Part shown: piece by piece, positions 1 to 5,800 of the stretch | How the letters are laid out: every line of letters starts with the position of its first letter | How positions within the stretch are numbered: the first letter of the stretch is position 1 | NCBI GenBank assembly: GCA_900770275.1 | Contig: CAAGJS010000394.1 | Span: 1 to 8,305, forward strand | Length of the DNA stretch: 8,305 nt | Reading direction: 5' to 3' | DNA from: Erysipelotrichaceae bacterium | GTDB taxonomy: Bacteria; Bacillota_I; Bacilli_A; Erysipelotrichales; Erysipelotrichaceae | The notes under the pieces: model-generated | The model's database searches: none | What the model was told of the DNA's origin: nothing | What the model saw: only the letters and a program-made list of their open reading frames with translations | Translations under genes and position numbers: made by a program

Positions 1-144
1 CTGCATCACAGACAGGAAGTCTGTGAGTTCCTCAAAAAGACGACTCTTGATGACAGTACGGTAAACCTTGCCGTCCGGAAGATCCTGGAATCGAGACTGG
101 TAAAGGGAGAAGAGCGGGACACGGTGCGGGCACTGAAGAGATAA
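1..144 (+). CDS. 3' end of an unrecognised gene
   Basis: An open frame enters from the left edge and stops at TAA 142-144, giving the last 47 residues (begins LHHRQEVCEFLKK, ends DTVRALKR). The tail is charged and looks mostly helical, with no membrane segment, cysteine pair or recognisable motif, so it is probably the C-terminus of a soluble cytoplasmic protein. I do not recognise the family. It is followed by about 250 non-coding bases with its own promoter-like and hairpin elements, so it is probably not in the same transcription unit as the pilin-like genes, although it reads in the same direction. The coding call rests on frame openness up to the stop, a plausible amino-acid composition and lack of a competing frame. 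Because it is truncated, this is moderate confidence only. Confidence 0.6.
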   Translation: MHHRQEVCEFLKKTTLDDSTVNLAVRKILESRLVKGEERDTVRALKR

Positions 145-190
145 ACAGAGCGTAGATATCTGCTGAAAATTTAAGGCCAGGCAAACTATC

Positions 191-210
191 TTTCATGTTC
201 ATTTCATGTT
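191..210 (+). repeat. Tandem direct repeat with 11-bp period (possible response-regulator site)
   Basis: The 9-mer TTTCATGTT occurs at 191-199 and again at 202-210, exactly one helical turn (11 bp) apart, and overlaps the likely -35 region of the promoter candidate just downstream. Two 11-bp-spaced half sites are the known architecture of OmpR/PhoB-type response-regulator operators. The repeat is seen directly; the operator role is inference. A short inverted repeat, GTTAA-TAT-TTAAC, follows at 208-220. Confidence 0.4.
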
Positions 211-232
211 AATATTTAACCAATCATATACA
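203..232 (+). promoter_or_regulatory. Candidate promoter for the pilin-like operon
   Basis: A -10-like TATACA lies at 227-232 and a weak -35-like TTCATG at 203-208, separated by 18 bp. The -35 is poor and coincides with the second copy of the tandem repeat, as expected for an activator-dependent promoter. Transcription would begin near 239, leaving a leader of roughly 155 nt before the first gene. This is motif reading only. Confidence 0.35.
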
Positions 233-243
233 CGTTTATGAGC

Positions 244-301
244 GTGCAGGCAGATGTCTTTGCCTGACATCATCAGGCATCTACGTCTGCAGTGCCTGTG
301 C
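244..301 (+). terminator. Imperfect hairpin followed by T-rich run: intrinsic terminator or leader structure
   Basis: The core is a perfect 7-bp stem, TGCCTGA at 261-267 against TCAGGCA at 273-279, with a 5-nt loop. A 3x3 internal loop separates it from an outer 8-bp stem (250-257 with 283-290, one G-U pair), and a weaker stem with wobbles (244-249 with 296-301) extends it. CTTTTGTATTGT follows immediately at 301-312. It could terminate the upstream gene. Since it lies downstream of the candidate promoter, it could equally be an attenuator-like leader element. The pairing is seen; the role is undecided. Confidence 0.4.
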
Positions 302-319
302 TTTTGTATTGTAAAAGCG

Positions 320-358
320 GATGTAACACATGCTTTCTGTCTTCGACATGATTACATC
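320..358 (+). promoter_or_regulatory. Second potential leader hairpin upstream of gene 1
   Basis: GATGTAA at 320-326 is complementary to TTACATC at 352-358. Inside this, TGTC-TTC-GACA (338-348) can form a small hairpin, or CATG 329-332 can pair with CATG 347-350. A T-rich stretch, TTTGCGTTTTT, follows at 364-374. The stem is AT-rich and weaker than the one at 244-301. It occupies the space in front of the first gene where a ribosome-binding site would be expected further downstream. I found no match to a riboswitch class I know. Confidence 0.25.
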
Positions 359-396
359 AGCCATTTGCGTTTTTCCCTGATTTTCTGACGATCGTT

Positions 397-1833
397 ATGA
401 GTATAGAGGTACGGAAAAAACTGAAATCCAGAGAGGGTGCTTCTCTGATGGCAGCACTCCTTCTGTTTCTGATCTGCGCCACAGTCGGATCTGTGATACT
501 TGCAGCGGCAGCCAGCAGCATGGGTAGAACATCCTCACCCGATACGGATGCCAATCGGCAGCGATACTCCCTGGAGTCGGCTTCCAGGGTGATTATAAAT
601 GATATTCTCGGAGATACTGCGGCAGCAGATTATCAGGGCCTTACGGTTGGCATCAATCAGACTTGGTATGTCCATCTTTCTTCCGCGGATTATGCAACGA
701 AGCAGCAGAATACGGCAACAACCCTGGATTCCAGCTATGTTTCAACAGAATCCGATCTGACATCAGCAGTACTGTATGACTCGGACAGCTATATCAAGAA
801 CCCCCCGACTCAGGTGAGCTATGGGGATTTTGTCATGATGGTTGACCAGGCTGCTGCAACCGGAAAAGACAAGTATCCGACATATTCGCAACTGAGTGAA
901 AGTGGCTCTGCTGCGGATGAGACATATGCCTGGGATTTGGGAGCGAATAATGCTGCAGTCAACGTGAGCTGGACAAAGACGATCAACGGGAAAACGTACG
1001 CGGCGTACAGAAATACGTTGTTGACAAGTACAGATCAGTCCCTGCAGGATACCCTGTGCCTGATGGAAGATGAGGTCTTCCGGCATTACTGGTATGCGAT
1101 TAACAATACGACGCAGGAGAAGGCTCAGAATATCCAGAAGACGACATATACAGTTTCTACTCCGCTGACCCAACAGTTGGATCCGTTAAAGAGTGCGCCC
1201 TCCGGCAACTGGACCTTGATAACCGGCAGAATGGACAGCACCTATTCGGTCGGTACAGATGAGAAGAATCCTATTGAGATTGATCCGCCTGTAGTAGATG
1301 GTGTTGATACCAAAATGTATCCTGTCTATGCGCAGGTTTCGCTGGATCAGAACGGTGTACTGACGATTCATCTGTACTGTGGAAGTAATGATGGAACAAC
1401 GGATACCACAATAAGCGTTAAGCAGGATCCGAAGAGTGCGGCGTCATCCCTTTATCTGGTATTTGAGCCGGAAGGGAACGGACCGACACTCAAGTATACG
1501 ACAACGTCCCCCAATCTGACGACCGATACTCATGATTCTATCTATGTTCAGACATCTGCCGGAATCACGCAGGCTGCCGGGAGCACAGACGATCTCAGAA
1601 ATTTATATGACAGGCAGGACGTTATTCTTCACATTACAAAAGATCAGCAGCTGGATACTGAGAGCGACACTGCAGGAACAGACGGCGACAGTTCCGGATT
1701 ACATCAGTACACCTATGACGTATATACAAAGGTGACACCGCAACAGACTCTGACCAGTGAGAAGCGCAGCTGGGAATACAGCATGACCTGGAAAAACGTC
1801 AGCATTTCGACAACAGCACCGTCTGCAGAATAG
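397..1833 (+). CDS. GspK/PilX-like prepilin-type protein lacking Glu5
   Basis: A 478-residue protein with a class III prepilin signal: basic leader (residues 1-14, RKKLKSREG), predicted cleavage G14|A15, then a hydrophobic helix (about 16-40, MAALLLFLICATVGSVILAAAA). Mature position 5 is Ala19 rather than the usual Glu. This is the hallmark of GspK/PilX/ComGG-type pilins, which sit at or near the fibre tip. The following stretch NRQRYSLESASRVIINDIL (about 54-72) resembles the amphipathic helix after a pilin membrane segment, with the residue pattern seen in K/X-type proteins. The remaining roughly 400 residues are Thr/Ser/Asp-rich and beta-like, with no motif I can name; this is larger than most minor pilins. 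The ATG at 397 has no convincing Shine-Dalgarno sequence. It is nonetheless the only start that keeps the basic leader, because an in-frame stop lies at 349-351 and the next ATG (448) would remove the leader. It is the first gene of the operon, 6 bp before the next. Pilin-like nature is fairly sure; K-type assignment is inference. Confidence 0.85.
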   Translation: MSIEVRKKLKSREGASLMAALLLFLICATVGSVILAAAASSMGRTSSPDTDANRQRYSLESASRVIINDILGDTAAADYQGLTVGINQTWYVHLSSADYATKQQNTATTLDSSYVSTESDLTSAVLYDSDSYIKNPPTQVSYGDFVMMVDQAAATGKDKYPTYSQLSESGSAADETYAWDLGANNAAVNVSWTKTINGKTYAAYRNTLLTSTDQSLQDTLCLMEDEVFRHYWYAINNTTQEKAQNIQKTTYTVSTPLTQQLDPLKSAPSGNWTLITGRMDSTYSVGTDEKNPIEIDPPVVDGVDTKMYPVYAQVSLDQNGVLTIHLYCGSNDGTTDTTISVKQDPKSAASSLYLVFEPEGNGPTLKYTTTSPNLTTDTHDSIYVQTSAGITQAAGSTDDLRNLYDRQDVILHITKDQQLDTESDTAGTDGDSSGLHQYTYDVYTKVTPQQTLTSEKRSWEYSMTWKNVSISTTAPSAE

Positions 1834-1839
1834 GGCAGC

Positions 1840-2253
1840 ATGAGAAAACACAGTGTATCAAAAAACAGAATACTGTCGAGGAGAGGAGAATCCCTGACCG
1901 AGACGCTCGTCTCGGTTCTGGTAATAGCTTTGGCACTCCTTCTTCTGGTCTCTATGGTGACGGCATCGAAAAATCTGATAGAAAAGTCGGAGACGACGTT
2001 CACTAATAATTATGTCGCCAAGAATCAGGCAGAAGAAGGAAGTACAGGCAGCACGAAGAAATCCGACGGTACTGATACCAGTACAGATACCATTTCGATT
2101 TCCGGCACTCTGCAGGGCAATGTGACTCAGAATGTGGACGGAATCACCACTACAACGAGCGACGGAAATTTCAGTTATGCGCTGAGTCACAAGGAATCGG
2201 TCAATGCGGTAGAGACAGATACGGGGATCTATACGTATGAGCCTGTAAAGTAA
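1840..2253 (+). CDS. Small prepilin-type (pseudopilin-like) protein
   Basis: A 137-residue protein with basic leader MRKHSVSKNRILSRRG, predicted cleavage G16|E17 and the mature start ESLTE, which places Glu21 at the conserved +5 position needed for pilin packing and N-methylation in this family. A strongly hydrophobic helix follows (about 22-42, LVSVLVIALALLLLVSMV). The rest is short, hydrophilic and Ser/Thr/Asp-rich, including a low-complexity stretch around residues 67-86 (STGSTKKSDGTDTSTDT), then a probable small beta domain ending in YTYEPVK. Its length and position suit a GspI-like minor pilin, but there is no sequence feature that fixes the subtype. It starts 6 bp after the previous stop with only a weak AGGG-type ribosome-binding site, and ends 10 bp before the next gene, so translation is likely coupled. 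Confidence 0.85.
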   Translation: MRKHSVSKNRILSRRGESLTETLVSVLVIALALLLLVSMVTASKNLIEKSETTFTNNYVAKNQAEEGSTGSTKKSDGTDTSTDTISISGTLQGNVTQNVDGITTTTSDGNFSYALSHKESVNAVETDTGIYTYEPVK

Positions 2254-2263
2254 GAGCAGCTAA

Positions 2264-2836
2264 ATGAAGAAAACAGGTTGTGAAAAACGGAATAAGCGAG
2301 GCGCTTCACTTGCGGAAATGCTTGTGACAGTCCTGATTCTCTCCATTGCTATGGTTGCGGTCGCAGGAGGAGCTGCATCTTCAGTCAGGATCTACCGGCA
2401 GCTTCGGCAAAAGGCAAATGCACAGACCCTTCTTTCCACGCAGATCAATACTCTTTCCGGCTACCTGTATGACAGTAAAGTTGAAAAAAAGGATCTTGAG
2501 ACGTCGTCGGACAAACAGATCGTGAAGAGTATCTATGTGGAGAACAAGGGATACTTTGCATTTGTAAATATGGCAGATCAAACCTCTGGTAAGTACGGCA
2601 TTTACCAAAAGCAGGCAGATACAAGAGAAGGCCTGTCGAAAATAAAGGATAGTGAGGCGGCACCGTCTGTTACCGGCGCATCGCAGCCACTGAAACTATA
2701 TGCAGACCTTCAGGATAATGTCATATACTACAGCAACGGCTGTTACAACTTTACCGTGGAAGTCAGGTCGCAAGACGACACGACGAAGGTGATCGAGTCA
2801 CAGGAAGTCTGGATTCGAAGTGAACTGATGCCGTGA
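2264..2836 (+). CDS. Prepilin-type (GspJ/ComGF-like) minor pilin
   Basis: A 190-residue protein with leader MKKTGCEKRNKRG, predicted cleavage G13|A14, and mature start ASLAE with Glu18 at +5. A hydrophobic helix (about 19-38, MLVTVLILSIAMVAVAGGAA) continues into an amphipathic stretch (SVRIYRQLRQKANAQTLLSTQINTLSGYL), the usual alpha1 layout of type IV pilins. The C-terminal part (about 70-190) alternates short hydrophobic strands with polar loops and ends in a strand-like segment, YNFTVEVRSQDD...ESQEVWIRSE. The long helix with a Gln/Asn-rich second half and a final repeated-strand domain recalls GspJ/ComGF-type proteins, but that subtype is inference. It has two cysteines (6, in the leader that is removed, and one in NGCYNF). 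Its stop codon TGA (2834-2836) overlaps the ribosome-binding site of the giant gene. Confidence 0.85.
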   Translation: MKKTGCEKRNKRGASLAEMLVTVLILSIAMVAVAGGAASSVRIYRQLRQKANAQTLLSTQINTLSGYLYDSKVEKKDLETSSDKQIVKSIYVENKGYFAFVNMADQTSGKYGIYQKQADTREGLSKIKDSEAAPSVTGASQPLKLYADLQDNVIYYSNGCYNFTVEVRSQDDTTKVIESQEVWIRSELMP

Positions 2837-2839
2837 GGT
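2835..2839 (+). promoter_or_regulatory. Ribosome-binding site of the giant gene
   Basis: GAGGT lies 7 nt before ATG 2847 and overlaps the TGA stop of the preceding gene. It is the clearest Shine-Dalgarno sequence in the operon and fixes the start of the long frame. Confidence 0.7.
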
Positions 2840-2846
2840 ACAGGAT

Positions 2847-5800
2847 ATGAAGTGGGCTTCAAAAGACAATAATCGAACAGGGAAGGGATTTACGCTGGCA
2901 GAACTGCTGATGACGGTTGCAATCATCGGCATTCTGGCAGCTTTTGGTTTTGTGGCAGTCGTACAGCATCAGCGGTCACTGAAGCTGATGGAAATGGACA
3001 ATGCAGCACGTGAGATCTTTGTGGCAGCGCAGAACCATCTGAGCGAAAGCAAGAGTTCCGGTGACTGGGGCAAAATTTACAGTCAGTATAAGGATCAGAC
3101 AATTTCGGATTCGGTTACCACTTTGTACCTTGGCAGTATTTTTGATCAGACCCAGGATAAAACTTTCACGGTGGAAGAGTCGGACAACACCTCAAAACAT
3201 GACTGGCGCAGCATCACGGTTACGCCGCAGGATGTGGTGGACCTCAGGAAAAATACGGCACTGGGAGTCATGCTGCCGGCGGGAGCTACGGATGAAACTC
3301 TGCTTTCCGGCGGCTGCTATGTGGTTGAGTATGATGCTTTGACTGCTACGGTCTATGGCGTCTTCTACACGGATAAGACACAGGCTGGCGTGGATGAGAG
3401 CGATATTAACACAATTGACAGGGCGACAGGCGGAAGGAAGGATGGCACCGGTAATCGCAAGCAGTATCACAAGAGCGTAAACGGTACCAACTATACCTAT
3501 GCCATCGGCTATTACGGCGGCGCAAGCGCTGCGGATACTACAATCAGTAAGACAACCGTAAAGTTCACCGTTAAAAAGCCAACCCTTCAGCTGCTGAATG
3601 AGGAACGGCTTCTGCTGGTTGTACAGGATCCAAATACAACGGATTTGAGAAACCAGTCAACAGAGCAGAAAGATGCAAGTTACAGTTATCAGCTGACCTT
3701 GACGGTGCATGATTCGGACGGACACCAGATGGACATCAGCAGTGCTGTGCCATCCTATACAACTACAACGGGCGATGGGAAGACGGTTTATATCCTGGAC
3801 AGCGTTGCTGACGAAAATAAAGCACATTTTGCACAGCTGTTTCAATCGACGCAGGAAACGACCGGCCTGACTCCTGGCAGTGATATCTATGTAACGGCTC
3901 AGGCAACCGTTACGTGGAATAACAATTCGGAAAGTGCAAGTGCAACAGCAAGCTCTGAAACGCATAACAGTCTGTTTGCGGATGACTCTGATTCAAACGG
4001 CGGAGCACTTATCGAGAACGGACGTCACCTTCAGAACCTTTCGACAGCTGTATCCGGCGTGCCGGATACCTATACCAAGGCGCAGCTGGAAAACGATATC
4101 ACATGGAATTCAGGTGACAGCAGCGCGGAATCTTTCATCAAAGGCCTGCAGACAGAGGAGAATACCTATTCTATTACGACAAAGACTTCGACGCTTGACT
4201 TTCGCAGTATCTACAATACGTCTCTGACATCGTTTGAAGGAACAAAGGGACCAACGGAAGACACGACAGCATCATATACGCTATCTTCCTTTACGGTGAA
4301 AGAAGATACGGGCAATGATGACGATGCTGTGGACGCCGGTCTCTTCAGCAAGGCAGTTGCGGACTTTACCGTACAGAACCTGACCCTGAATTCGTTTACA
4401 GTTACAGCCGCTAAAGATGGCAGTGCGGGTGCACTTCTTGGCAGTTATCAGCCGGGGACAGCATCGTCGCGGCTCACCGTGCAGAATGTCCTTGTTCAGA
4501 ATTCGAACGTCGGAAAGGAGATCAGTCAGAGCTCCAGTGCGGATGCGAATGCAGCCTCCGGAATGTTCGCCGGCAGTGTTAAAGCCGGGATTGTGAATCT
4601 GAAAGACTGCAAAGTCCAGGGCACCATTGCCGTATATGGTACGGATGCAGGCGGACTTGTCGGATCTGAGAAAGCTGAAAGTGTTACTGTGCAGAACTGC
4701 GGTGTCGGTGAGAAAACCGGGACTGAGAAGATGACCGTATCTTCTGCATCGGCAGCAGGAGGCCTTATCGGCAGACATTCCGGCGGAAATCTTCTGATCA
4801 GTGGCAGCAATGTACAGGCGAAGAAAATTGATGTAACGGCATTTTCCGGGCAGGGAGCAGCGGGCGGACTCATTGGAGCAGCCAAGGCGGCCAAGGCCGA
4901 TCAGGGTAAAACGGCTGACCTTATTGACTCGCTGAATATTACAGGGTCATCGGTTGAAGCCACCAATATCTCTGTAACGGCCGGCCGGCATGCAGGCGGT
5001 GCGATCGGGCAGTACAATCTCTCAAATGTTGCCCTGAAGAATAATGCCAACAAGAAAAATGCCACACTGACTCTCAGCAAGGTAGAAGTAAAAGCTGACA
5101 CCGAACTTACTGTCAGTTCTGCCGGAACCGGAACTGCGGCACAGGATACCTACACTGCCGGCGGTCTGATCGGAGAATTGAAGGATTCGATCACTGCGAC
5201 ATTGGCACAATGCAATGTTACTGCACCGACGGTAAAGGTTTCTGCAACTGATATCTCTGGACAGAGCAGCGAAAACACCCGGGTTGTAGCTTCCGGTGGA
5301 ATGATCGGGCAGATATATCTTTCGGGGAACTGTGCTCCTGATACGGGATCTCAGGCACTGAATATCCAGGTAGTGAATTCTGTTGTGACAGCATCAACGT
5401 CGGCCGAAATCTCTGCAAAGACAAGTAATGCGTGGATGAACAGCGCATCTGGCGGGTATTTTGGAAATATTGTCCTGAATGCAGGGGAAAAGACAGCTCC
5501 CTGTATCAGCGTTTCAAAAGCAGTCGTCACCACTCCTGAAATATCCGTGACGAGCCAAGGTAATGCTGGTGACGGGAACAACAATAAGAACAATGCCGGT
5601 GGAATGATCGGATCAGTATATGCTGCTGATTTCTATGACCACAGCGAAAACAGGGCCGGAATTCAGATCGCCGACAGTACTATAACAACGAGCGAAAATT
5701 ATAGTTCATTTAATGTGTCAGCGGACGATGATGCCGGTGGCTTTATCGGCCTGTCCTCGGAACGCACTGATTTCTCGGTTGCTTCCTGCAAACTTGACGT

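Noticed and set aside
149..165. Imperfect palindrome around AGATATCT just after the first stop codon
   Set aside because: The stem is short and AT-rich with no T-run after it, so it is not a credible terminator.
238..267. Nine-codon leader open frame (MSVQADVFA) ending in the 5' arm of the hairpin
   Set aside because: It is tempting as an attenuator leader peptide, but there is no ribosome-binding site, it would begin almost at the predicted transcript start, and its codons show no enrichment for a single amino acid.
145..396. Cyclic-di-GMP or other known riboswitch upstream of the pilin operon
   Set aside because: I looked for one because c-di-GMP riboswitches often precede pilus genes in clostridia, but I could not find the conserved GEMM-type core in this leader.
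763..1173. A 136-residue minus-strand frame inside the first pilin-like gene
   Set aside because: It is Arg/Ile/Cys-rich, without a ribosome-binding site or recognisable motif, and fully overlaps a better supported gene.
3934..4227. Plus-strand alternative-frame open frames within the giant gene (also 3061-3342, 5713-5943, 6046-6300, 6403-6693)
   Set aside because: All are out-of-frame readings of the long frame, with basic low-quality translations and no start signals.
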